Source: Nostoc sp. CHAB 5715
Lineage (GTDB): Bacteria > Cyanobacteriota > Cyanobacteriia > Cyanobacteriales > Nostocaceae
Direction: 5' to 3'
NCBI RefSeq assembly: GCF_020829685.1
Contig: NZ_JAIVFR010000324.1
Span: 1 to 7,107 of the forward strand
Length of the DNA: 7,107 bases
Shown here: positions 1 to 6,938 of the stretch, piece after piece
Layout: every line of letters begins with the position of its first letter
How positions within the stretch are numbered: position 1 is the first letter of the stretch
Notes under the pieces: model-generated
Seen by the model: only the letters and a program-made list of their open reading frames with translations
What the model was told of the DNA's origin: nothing
The model's database searches: none
Translations under genes and position numbers: made by a program

Positions 1-327
1 GGTGAGCAGCGACGGCATGCAGAAGACGACCACGAACCCTTCGATCCGCGACCGAGCCGACATCTTGCACGCCGAAGCCAGGACCTCCAAAGGATCACGG
101 CGAATCCGCGCCCGCACGCCGCGTTTGTTCAGACTCTCCACCAAATCCCGCGGCGGCTCCTGCCCCGGCGCCACCCACAGCAGACACTCTTCCTGCCCAC
201 GCACGCTTCCCCCTCCCCCCCCTGTTCCGGTGCCATGCGATCGCGCAGTGCTTGCGCGAGAGGCAGCATCCGGAGCACGCGGGTTGTCGCGAGGAAGTAA
301 TGGTTCTTCCCCTGGCTGGCGGCTCAT
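1..327 (-). CDS. Partial GC-rich ORF, unknown function, possible pseudo-receiver
   Basis: I do not recognise this gene. An open frame begins with ATG at 327 (an in-frame ATG at 372 would add 15 residues) and runs off the window after 109 codons. Residues 1-44 are polar and low in complexity, including a short Gly-rich run (about 36-40). From residue 48 the pattern is strand (CLLWVAP), helix (about 59-69), strand (VRARIRR), helix (about 79-93), strand (GFVVVFCMP). That spacing resembles the first half of a response-regulator receiver fold, but the acidic pocket and the phosphoacceptor Asp are absent. This is inference from pattern only. Sampled lines are about 65% GC and codons from residue 42 on mostly end in G or C, unlike the adjacent kinase; that codon bias supports coding on this strand. 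No Shine-Dalgarno motif is visible. A HIP1 octamer at 237-244 argues for a cyanobacterial host; the composition argues for a foreign source. Confidence 0.5.
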   Translation of the reverse strand, partial: MSRQPGEEPLLPRDNPRAPDAASRASTARSHGTGTGGGGGSVRGQEECLLWVAPGQEPPRDLVESLNKRGVRARIRRDPLEVLASACKMSARSRIEGFVVVFCMPSLLT

Positions 328-434
328 GGGCGTTTTCAGTCTACCACAGGTTTGAACGTCAGTAGTCTGCATGTTCGCGTAAGTTACCCATCTTCTCAGG
401 ACATTTCGCGGCTATCCACAATTCCGATCAGCAA
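328..434. other. Divergent intergenic region and composition boundary
   Basis: This short stretch lies between a minus-strand frame and the plus-strand kinase. Base composition falls from GC-rich on the left to near-balanced on the right, with the change somewhere between about 330 and 400. The kinase frame stays open leftward to a stop at 363-365 but offers no ATG or GTG there. I see no clear promoter, operator or terminator. It may be a divergent control region, or the edge of an acquired or misassembled segment. Confidence 0.4.
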
Positions 435-3263
435 TTGTCCCAGTTCAAGGGGTTACAAAGTTCTGAGCATCGCCATGAGTATGGTACTCGTCGTGTGCAG
501 CCACCAAATGAACCCAAGTCATTGGGACACCAGCCACTGGTACAGTTGCTAGAAAGACTGCCTTGGCCTTTGATGTTGCAAACCGGTACTGGCGAGGTGG
601 TAGCACGAAATCCCGCCTGGTGGGAGCAATTAGGAGCCTTGAAAGATCCAGAAGGAGTTAGGCAACAGGTGGAGGCAATACTTGTCCCTAAGCTTTCCGA
701 AAAACCAGAATATGTCAGCCAACGAGCAATCAAGGTTTATCCCAATGGTAGGGAGAATGAGCATGGTAGTGAAAAGGAACTGACCCAGCAAGAAGCATCA
801 CCAAATGCTGTATACAGTCGCTGCTATTTGGATAGTCAAGTAAATACTTGTACCTGCGTTGTCGAAGTGCAAAATGGTCAGGAGCGAATCTGGCAATTTG
901 CCAAAATTCCCTTAGATAGTCCTGAGTTTAAAGTTATGAGTGCACAAGAGGAGGTTGCACTCAGCGAGGATTTGTGGTTAGTTTTAGCTACTGATGTGAC
1001 TGAACAGCAGCAGCTTTGCAAAGAATTAGCAGCAAAGAATGCCGATTTAATTCAACTAAATCGGTTGAAGGATGAGTTTTTAGCTTGTATTAGTCATGAA
1101 CTCAAAACTCCCCTAACTGCCGTTTTAGGATTATCGCGGTTGCTGGTGGATCAGCAGTTGGGAGAACTTAATGAGCGTCAAGCCCGTTATGCGGGACTGA
1201 TTCATCAAAGTGGTCGCCACCTAATGAGTGTGGTTAATGACATTTTAGATTTGACCCGCATGGAAACGGGACAAATGGATTTGACGCTGACTCCGGTGAA
1301 AATTCAGGCTGTGTGCGATCGCGCCTTATCAGATGCTAAAGCCATCCATACTCAAACTACCAAAACTACATCTGCCTCGCCAACTCAAAACACCCGTTCA
1401 TCTGCTCCCCAATTCTGCCTTTCCATTGAACTAGGTTTAGACCAGATAGTGGCAGATGAATTACGCTTGCGCCAGATGCTAGTACACCTACTTTCCAACG
1501 CCTTTAAATTCACCGAAATATCTGGCGAAATTGGGCTACGGGTGAGCCGTTGGGAAGGATGGATTGCCTTTACAGTTTGGGATACAGGCATTGGCATTCC
1601 TGAACACCAGCAACACTTAATCTTTCAAAAATTCCAACAACTAGAAAATCCCCTTACCCGTAAATTTGAAGGCACTGGTTTGGGGCTGGTATTAACCCGG
1701 GCCCTGGCTCGTCTCCACGGAGGAGATGTCAGCTTCTTATCGCGTGAAGGAAAAGGTAGCCAGTTTACACTACTTCTGCCGCCCAGTCCCCCGAAAACAG
1801 GCTTTTCGGAACCAGATATGGGAATCAAAGAAGAGGAAGAAACGCGACACCAATCGACACGGGAAAACTCAGCCGCCCTTCCTCAGCATGTTATTACATC
1901 CACACAGCATCATCCGGCCAGTTCGCAACGGTTGGTTTTGGTAGTCGAGGCAGTAGCCCGATATATTGAAGACTTGACCGAACAACTTAAAGGTTTAGGA
2001 TATCGGGTAGTGATTGCGCGATCGGGGACAGAAGCAGTCGAAAAAGCTCGGCGCTTGCAACCAATAGCGATATTTTTGAATCCGTTGCTACCCCTGCTAT
2101 CAGGCTGGGATGTGCTGACTTTACTAAAATCTGACACCGCAACCCGTCGTATATCTGTAATTGTGACAGCGACGGCAGCCGAAAAGGAGCAAGCATTTGC
2201 TAACCGAGCCGATGGTTTCTTAAGCTTGCCAGTAGAGAATCACCTTTTAGCACCAGTTCTCGAAAAATTATGTACTTCACCAGCAGTTTTGCCGCAAGGG
2301 TTAAACAACAGCGCAATTATCCCAATTAAAACCCCACTGCGAATTCTCCGATTGGTGAATCCCCAGTTAGAATCGGTCAATCCCCACCCCTCACTTCGAG
2401 AACACCGGGTGATTGAAGTAGATGACCTAGATCAAGCAGAACTTTTGGCGCGGGTATGGCAGTTTGATGTCATTTTGCTAGATGTCGAAAGTACCACTGC
2501 CCAAATTTATCTGCAACAACTAATTCAGCACCCACGTTTGGCGGCTCTACCACTAGTTACTTGCGATGTCGCAACCACCCTAATAGCTTCTAAAATACCG
2601 GAGTTATCTGTATTTCCTTACTTAAGACCATTTACTAAAGACAACAGCAGTCGCACTGAAAACACAGATGCCTTACTATCAGTATTGGAAATTGCTTCTG
2701 GTATTTGCTGTCCTGCTAACATCTTGGTAGTGGATTTGACAATGCTGCGTGATTTACCACAGGTAAGACGCAGGCAAGTTAAGGGTTATCGCGCAGGAAA
2801 AAATTGCTCAATTAGTAGTGAAACTGCGGAACGGGGGTCTGAGTGGTTCCAAGCTTTAATTCAGTACCTACAAACAGCAGGCTTCAAAGCAGCGATGAGT
2901 CCCTGTTGGGCAGAAGTGTTACAACAAATTCGCCACCAAAGCGTTGACTTACTGCTAATTTGTTTAGGAGAATCCGCTATCCACAAAGACGTGCTAAAAG
3001 CACTGAAAACATTGGGAGATTCGCCTGACAAATTACCACCAATTTTAGTACTGAATCAGCGATTAAATCGCCTAGAAACCAGTTTCCAGCCTGGGGTAGC
3101 TGATAAGCAAATTGATAAGCAGAAGAAGAATGGTTTGGAATCGATAGAAACTATTGTTGGTGCGATCGCTACCCAAATATTACCGCGATCAATATCAATG
3201 GAAGACCTATTAAACCAGATCAATCACGCTTTAGCTGTCAATAGTTACAATCACAAATGTTAA
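435..3263 (+). CDS. Soluble hybrid histidine kinase with three degenerate receivers
   Basis: A cytoplasmic two-component sensor kinase; no membrane segment or signal peptide is visible. In order: a PAS-like region (about 34-190, ending in a DVTE motif); a signalling helix; the HisKA dimerisation domain with phosphoacceptor His221 in SHELKTP; then the HATPase domain with N-box Asn355, the G1 motif DTGIGIP from Asp383, and the G2 motif GTGLGL at 413-418. A Ser/Thr-rich linker (about 302-327) precedes the ATP lid region. All kinase motifs are intact, so autophosphorylation is expected. Three receiver-like modules follow. Module A (about 498-613) has Asn549 where the phosphoacceptor Asp belongs. 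Module B (about 636-752) keeps Asp683 but lacks the acidic pair and the conserved Lys. Module C (about 763-940) has Cys843 at the phosphoacceptor position. The start is uncertain: TTG at 435 is the first usual start after the stop at 363, with no ribosome site. GTG at 495 is the next, and the true 5' end may be missing. The partner regulator is not in this window. Confidence 0.9.
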   Translation: MSQFKGLQSSEHRHEYGTRRVQPPNEPKSLGHQPLVQLLERLPWPLMLQTGTGEVVARNPAWWEQLGALKDPEGVRQQVEAILVPKLSEKPEYVSQRAIKVYPNGRENEHGSEKELTQQEASPNAVYSRCYLDSQVNTCTCVVEVQNGQERIWQFAKIPLDSPEFKVMSAQEEVALSEDLWLVLATDVTEQQQLCKELAAKNADLIQLNRLKDEFLACISHELKTPLTAVLGLSRLLVDQQLGELNERQARYAGLIHQSGRHLMSVVNDILDLTRMETGQMDLTLTPVKIQAVCDRALSDAKAIHTQTTKTTSASPTQNTRSSAPQFCLSIELGLDQIVADELRLRQMLVHLLSNAFKFTEISGEIGLRVSRWEGWIAFTVWDTGIGIPEHQQHLIFQKFQQLENPLTRKFEGTGLGLVLTRALARLHGGDVSFLSREGKGSQFTLLLPPSPPKTGFSEPDMGIKEEEETRHQSTRENSAALPQHVITSTQHHPASSQRLVLVVEAVARYIEDLTEQLKGLGYRVVIARSGTEAVEKARRLQPIAIFLNPLLPLLSGWDVLTLLKSDTATRRISVIVTATAAEKEQAFANRADGFLSLPVENHLLAPVLEKLCTSPAVLPQGLNNSAIIPIKTPLRILRLVNPQLESVNPHPSLREHRVIEVDDLDQAELLARVWQFDVILLDVESTTAQIYLQQLIQHPRLAALPLVTCDVATTLIASKIPELSVFPYLRPFTKDNSSRTENTDALLSVLEIASGICCPANILVVDLTMLRDLPQVRRRQVKGYRAGKNCSISSETAERGSEWFQALIQYLQTAGFKAAMSPCWAEVLQQIRHQSVDLLLICLGESAIHKDVLKALKTLGDSPDKLPPILVLNQRLNRLETSFQPGVADKQIDKQKKNGLESIETIVGAIATQILPRSISMEDLLNQINHALAVNSYNHKC

Positions 3264-3407
3264 GGATTATTGAGAATAAATTTGGTGGCGATGTCTACGA
3301 CGGGCTATGACGCTCGCGGACTCGCTTTGCGCGTCGCTATCGGCGTCGCTATAATTTCTGTTGCTCGGTGGTAAATATCCGATGTGCTAACAAAGCCATA
3401 CCTTGAC
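3264..3407. other. Convergent intergenic region
   Basis: The two kinase genes end toward each other here. The middle is occupied by a GC-rich repeat. The right part (3357-3407) shows no reading frame. I could not identify a classical hairpin followed by a T-run for either gene, so how transcription ends here is not evident from the sequence. Confidence 0.6.
3287..3352. repeat. Interspersed GC-rich repeat of cyanobacterial type
   Basis: The block opens with GCGATGTCTACGACGGGCTA (3288-3307), closely resembling the short interspersed repeats common in Nostocales intergenic DNA. It ends with a 10-bp direct repeat, GCGTCGCTAT, at 3331-3340 and 3343-3352. GACGC at 3309-3313 can pair with GCGTC at 3331-3335, so a stem is possible. 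The block is clearly richer in GC than its flanks. Membership of a named family is from memory of the motif, not a search. Confidence 0.65.
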
Positions 3408-6400
3408 TCAGTTACTTACTGAATATCGATCTCGTCCCTGCTGTTTCGCAGCATAAAGGGCTTGATCTGTCAAGGCAATCAGTGTATCTGGTAAATTTCC
3501 CGGTATCGGAATTGTACTGGCAATGCCAAGACTGACGGTTACAATCTCACTCACATCAGATTGCTCGTGAGGAATTTTTAATGCTCGAATCGCCTGGTGG
3601 ATGTTTTGGGCGATCGCGATCGCCCCTTGCTGATCTGTATTCGGCAGAATCACGGCAAATTCTTCACCCCCATAGCGGGCGACCAAATCGGCGGGACGAT
3701 TCACCTTTTGCTTTACAATTTGTGCTAACTGCACCAAGCAGGCATCCCCAGCTTGATGTCCATAGCAGTCGTTATAGCGTTTGAAATAATCGACATCAAA
3801 CAAAATTAGAGACAGAGGTTGTTGTTCCTTTGCCAAACGAAACCATTCGTGCTGCAACCGTTGATCAAAGCAACGACGATTAGCAATTTGTGTTAAACCA
3901 TCTACAGTTGCCAAGTGCTGCAATTCTTGATTGGCAAACTCTAAGGCCAACTGGGCTTGCTCTCGTTCGGTAATTTCTTGCTGCAACTGCACATTGGTTT
4001 GAGCGAGTTCAGCCGTGCGATCGCTCACTTCCAGTTCCAGTTCACGAGAATAGTCTGCCAAAATCTGCTCAGAGCGTTTGCGCTCCGTAATGTCCTGAAA
4101 GGCAACGAGCGCATACACAATTGCTCCCTGCTCATCCAGAATGGGCGTTCCTAATACTTCCAACGGGATGATAGTCTCATCCAAATGAATCTCTAAATCT
4201 TCACTTCTTACCCGTTCTCCTTGCAGGGCGCGTATAGCTGGAAGTTGCTCTGTTGAATATAAGGTGTTTGTGCCTGCCCAATAGATTTGATAGGCAAAGG
4301 CGAGTTCGTTAGTATCTACATCTGGTAAAACACTACGTCCCAGAAGCTGTTTAGCCATTTGATTGAAGTATAAAACGTTGCCGTTTGGCTTGTGAACAGC
4401 AACGCCAACGGGTAGAGCCTCCAGAAATTGAGCTAGTTGACGCTCATGAGCGACAGTAAGACGGATGGTTTCTTTTTCAAGCTGTGTAATTTGCAAGTGG
4501 GTGTGAATCCGAGCTAATAGCTCATCTTTCGTAATGGGTTTGATGAGATAATCGTTAGCACCCACCTCTAACCCCAATACAATATCTTCTGGTTGGTTGC
4601 GGGCACTGAGCAAAATGATCGGTAGGCGATCGGCAGAAATCCGTTGCCGAATCACTTGAATTACCTCATAACCAGTCATTCTCGGCATCATCACATCCAG
4701 CAAAATGATGTCAGGGTTAAAGCCTCGTTCTAGCAATGCCAGGGCTTCCTGCCCATCGATCGCCAAGGTGAGCGTGTAATTCTGAAATTTCAGAAAGTTC
4801 TTCAACACCTGAAGGTTGATGGGTTCGTCGTCCACAATCAAGATATGGGGGAACAACCCTTCAATAGATGATTCTTTTGGACGTTCTGGCGATGAGTTCG
4901 CTAGCGAATTCAAAACAGATTCTGGTTGCGAATCAGGTGCAGCCTTGGTTAACGGGGAAGTGGACAGCAACACGGGAGTCATGCTGGGTTGCTGACAAAT
5001 CGGTAGCGTGAAGGTAAACACCGATCCCTTGCCCAATTTTGACTCTACCCAGATCCGTCCACCGTGTAATTCGATCAAGTTTCGGGTGATTGCCAGTCCT
5101 AAGCCAGTACCTCCATACTGCCGACGGGCAGATCCTTCCACCTGCTCAAAGGACTCAAAGATCCGATCTAACTTATCCTTTGGAATACCAATGCCAGTGT
5201 CGGAGATACTGATGGCGATGTGTGAAGTTGGGCATTGGGCATCCCTTCGGCTTCGCTCAGGGCAAGTGGGCATGGGGCATGGGGCATGGGGCATTGGGCA
5301 TTGAGTATTAGTTATTTCCCCCTGCTCCCCTGCTCCCCCTGCTTTCCCTGCTCCTTCTGCTTCCCCTGTCCTCTGCACCATGCCCCCTGCCTCCTGATTC
5401 CCATTGATCGTAAGTTTGGCGAAAATTTCCACTGTGCCAGAAGGAGTGAATTTAATCGCATTGCCGATCAGATTATGCAGAATCTGTTGCAAACGGTTTT
5501 CATCGGCATTAATCAGGGGTAATTCTGCCAGAACGTGATTGAGGAGTTGAATATCTTTTGTACCAATTAAGGCGCGATCTAGTTGCAAGACCACCTCAAC
5601 TATTTCCCGCAAACTAATCGGTTTAAGATGAAGATGGAGTTCTTGATGGCGCAGTTTGGAGAAGTCGAGAATATCATTGACCAAATTGACTAACCGTTTG
5701 CCACTTTGAGTCAGCATTTTTAGGTTATAGTGCTGCTCACTTGATAAGTCACCTGTTGCCCCGTCTAACATCGACTCAGCAATGCCAATCATGCCATTAA
5801 GTGGTGTGCGAAGTTCATGGGAAGTGTTGGCTAAAAATTCATCTTTGAGTTGATCGAGGCGCTTTAAATCTTTATTTTGTTTCTCTAACGTTGTCAAATA
5901 ATTGCGAATCTGCGCTACCATGACATTGAATGTATCAGCAAGCAGTCCTAATTCATCATTGCTATTGACATTGACAGTCACATCATAGTTGCGATCGCTG
6001 ACTTTTTGAGCGGCTAACTGTAGCTGAGTTATTGGGCCGCTCAACCACCGGGCTAATAGGACTGCTAGTAGAATTGACAGAATCAAACTAGCAGCAATTA
6101 TGCTCAGACAAGTTATTTGGAGGTTACGAAGCTGATTAACCTCGCTCTGGGGTACGTATGCTACGCCGAGAACTGCGATTGTTCTACCCTGCTGATCTTT
6201 TATCGGTATGGCTGCTCTTAGTGCTGTAAATAAGCTACTGCTGTAGAATCCGTCTGAAACTTGCATCTCACCATCAAAAGCATCTTTATATACCGATTCA
6301 ATAGGAACATACAAAGCTGCGACTGGGATACCTGGCCAATTATCCCACGGATCTGGTTCTGGACTCATTGAAGCGAGGTACTTCAGAACGCGGCGATTGG

Positions 6401-6860
6401 GTGACTCTGGAGTTGTCACAATCAGACTAGTCATAACTCCAGAAATATTAAAGGAACTCTTCGAGTAATAATTCTGCCAAGGTTGAACCTTACTTTTACT
6501 CGCCTGGTTAATCCTACGCAATATCTGAACGAGTTCCTGAAAATCTGCTGTACTTTCATACTTATGAATTGTGTCGGCATTCAGACTACTTCGTACTTCT
6601 CCTGGCTTGAGTCTCTGTATATCAGTTACACTGACCTGGGAATCCCGATCAACATCTGCCTTTAAGCGAACGATACTCTCACGAACTTCTGGATCAAACA
6701 GAAATGTGCCTAAATGTCCAATGTCTTTGAGTCGCCCTGTCATCTGGTGCATGATCAGTTGATAGGTTGTGGAGTAGAAGTAATACACACTCGCACTGGT
6801 CACACCCACAGATAGCGCTGCGATCGCCAGACCCAGCTTGACTCCAAATAACATTTTCAT
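3408..6860 (-). CDS. Membrane hybrid histidine kinase / diguanylate cyclase
   Basis: A one-chain sensor expected to couple a phosphorelay to cyclic di-GMP synthesis. Order: transmembrane helix (about 7-29); periplasmic sensor (about 30-246) whose C-terminal part resembles a Cache/PAS-like fold; second helix (about 248-270); HAMP (about 271-322); HisKA with His348 in SHELRTP; HATPase (about 440-620) with N-box Asn467, G1 Asp554 and G2 at 583-589. Then a receiver (about 673-790) with Asp677/Asp678, phosphoacceptor Asp722 and Lys774; PAS (about 809-925, ending DITERK); coiled coil (about 926-985); and GGDEF (987-1150). The active site reads GGEEF at 1064-1068, with metal-site Asp1022 and an RxxD inhibitory site (Arg1055-Asp1058) exactly five residues before it. 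All catalytic motifs are intact, so kinase and cyclase are both predicted active. Residues 488-545 are an in-frame insertion made of repeats. The start ATG at 6860 fits the hydrophobic helix right behind it; ATG at 6854 is an alternative. The sensed ligand is unknown. Confidence 0.95.
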   Translation of the reverse strand: MKMLFGVKLGLAIAALSVGVTSASVYYFYSTTYQLIMHQMTGRLKDIGHLGTFLFDPEVRESIVRLKADVDRDSQVSVTDIQRLKPGEVRSSLNADTIHKYESTADFQELVQILRRINQASKSKVQPWQNYYSKSSFNISGVMTSLIVTTPESPNRRVLKYLASMSPEPDPWDNWPGIPVAALYVPIESVYKDAFDGEMQVSDGFYSSSLFTALRAAIPIKDQQGRTIAVLGVAYVPQSEVNQLRNLQITCLSIIAASLILSILLAVLLARWLSGPITQLQLAAQKVSDRNYDVTVNVNSNDELGLLADTFNVMVAQIRNYLTTLEKQNKDLKRLDQLKDEFLANTSHELRTPLNGMIGIAESMLDGATGDLSSEQHYNLKMLTQSGKRLVNLVNDILDFSKLRHQELHLHLKPISLREIVEVVLQLDRALIGTKDIQLLNHVLAELPLINADENRLQQILHNLIGNAIKFTPSGTVEIFAKLTINGNQEAGGMVQRTGEAEGAGKAGGAGEQGEITNTQCPMPHAPCPMPTCPERSRRDAQCPTSHIAISISDTGIGIPKDKLDRIFESFEQVEGSARRQYGGTGLGLAITRNLIELHGGRIWVESKLGKGSVFTFTLPICQQPSMTPVLLSTSPLTKAAPDSQPESVLNSLANSSPERPKESSIEGLFPHILIVDDEPINLQVLKNFLKFQNYTLTLAIDGQEALALLERGFNPDIILLDVMMPRMTGYEVIQVIRQRISADRLPIILLSARNQPEDIVLGLEVGANDYLIKPITKDELLARIHTHLQITQLEKETIRLTVAHERQLAQFLEALPVGVAVHKPNGNVLYFNQMAKQLLGRSVLPDVDTNELAFAYQIYWAGTNTLYSTEQLPAIRALQGERVRSEDLEIHLDETIIPLEVLGTPILDEQGAIVYALVAFQDITERKRSEQILADYSRELELEVSDRTAELAQTNVQLQQEITEREQAQLALEFANQELQHLATVDGLTQIANRRCFDQRLQHEWFRLAKEQQPLSLILFDVDYFKRYNDCYGHQAGDACLVQLAQIVKQKVNRPADLVARYGGEEFAVILPNTDQQGAIAIAQNIHQAIRALKIPHEQSDVSEIVTVSLGIASTIPIPGNLPDTLIALTDQALYAAKQQGRDRYSVSN
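3610..3623. repeat. Overlapping pair of HIP1 octamers
   Basis: Two GCGATCGC palindromes overlap by two bases (3610-3617 and 3616-3623) within the GGDEF coding region. HIP1 is abundant in many cyanobacterial genomes; its function is unsettled. Other copies lie at 237, 1315, 3162, 4017, 5991 and 6820. Confidence 0.9.
5243..5262. repeat. CCCTTCGG-type interspersed element
   Basis: A 20-bp element with inverted ends, CCCT and AGGG, around CTTCGG and CTTCGC. Read on the minus strand it encodes the PERSRR peptide, a signature I recall from repeat-derived insertions in many cyanobacterial and other bacterial predicted proteins. It lies between two groups of GGGCAT heptamers, as if inserted into an existing heptamer array. 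Confidence 0.7.
5268..5302. repeat. Tandem heptamer GGGCAT(G/T), five units
   Basis: Five exact-length 7-bp units: three GGGCATG followed by two GGGCATT. Two more units lie at 5230-5243, beyond the 20-bp element. Heptamer short tandem repeats are characteristic of heterocystous cyanobacteria. Three units add 21 bp, so only changes in multiples of three units keep the kinase in frame. Confidence 0.9.
5316..5396. repeat. Pyrimidine-rich degenerate CTGCTCCC repeat
   Basis: About 80 bases with repeated CCCTGCTC-like units of imperfect length, almost purely C and T between interruptions. On the coding strand it gives the Gly-Ala-Gly/Glu-rich part of the insertion (about residues 490-515). Confidence 0.75.
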
Positions 6861-6870
6861 AAACAGGCAT

Positions 6871-6875
6871 CTTCT
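6871..6875 (-). promoter_or_regulatory. Possible ribosome binding site
   Basis: On the minus strand AGAAG lies 10 bases before the ATG at 6860. The match to the anti-Shine-Dalgarno sequence is partial and the spacing slightly long, but it supports this start over the second ATG. Confidence 0.4.
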
Positions 6876-6889
6876 GCTCTTGAAGTTAG

Positions 6890-6895
6890 ATTATA
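6890..6895 (-). promoter_or_regulatory. Promoter -10 box TATAAT
   Basis: A perfect TATAAT on the minus strand, about 30 bases before the kinase/cyclase start, implies a transcription start near 6883 and a leader of about 20-25 bases. No good -35 hexamer sits 16-18 bases upstream, so an activator-dependent cyanobacterial promoter is possible. This suggests the gene can be transcribed apart from the gene upstream. Confidence 0.5.
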
Positions 6896-6938
6896 GTTCC
6901 CCCAATAAGCATAAAACTTGCGAAGCTGTCATTTGTCG

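Larger units (their letters stand above)
5226..5399. repeat. Nested repeat cluster inserted in frame in the kinase ATPase domain
   Basis: About 174 bp (58 codons) separate the strand after the N-box from the strand leading to the G1 motif, where related kinases have only a short turn. It comprises, left to right on the plus strand: two GGGCATY units (5230-5243), a CCCTTCGG...CTCAGGG element, five heptamer units, and a CTGCTCCC-rich pyrimidine tract. On the coding strand it reads as a Gly/Ala/Glu-rich stretch, then Cys-Pro-Met-Pro repeats, then CPERSRR. The length keeps the frame and no stop codon occurs. Boundaries are judged from the protein fold and may be off by a few codons. Confidence 0.85.

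Noticed and set aside
2..355. Plus-strand frame of 117 codons in the GC-rich segment
   Set aside because: It is Arg/Ser/Pro-rich with no recognisable fold, whereas the opposite strand gives alternating strand and helix segments and GC-biased third codon positions; it is more likely the antisense shadow.
352..552. Short plus-strand frame overlapping the start of the kinase
   Set aside because: It overlaps the kinase in another frame, starts with TTG without a ribosome site, and has no domain-like content.
3264..3407. Rho-independent terminator in the convergent gap
   Set aside because: Self-complementary GC-rich sequence exists but no stable stem followed by a run of T on either strand could be pointed to.
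5226..5399. Repeat block as a CRISPR array or as a disrupting transposon
   Set aside because: Units are 7-8 bp without spacers, so not CRISPR; there is no transposase, and the kinase frame continues through it, so the gene is not broken.
5008..5522. Two plus-strand frames opposite the ATPase domain
   Set aside because: They are translations of the antisense strand of a clearly conserved kinase domain and of low-complexity repeats (including the repeat-derived LRSGQV peptide).
435..6860. The two kinases as parts of one new signalling system
   Set aside because: They are convergent, share no promoter and have no shared partner gene in the window; hybrid kinases are very numerous in these genomes, so adjacency alone is weak evidence.
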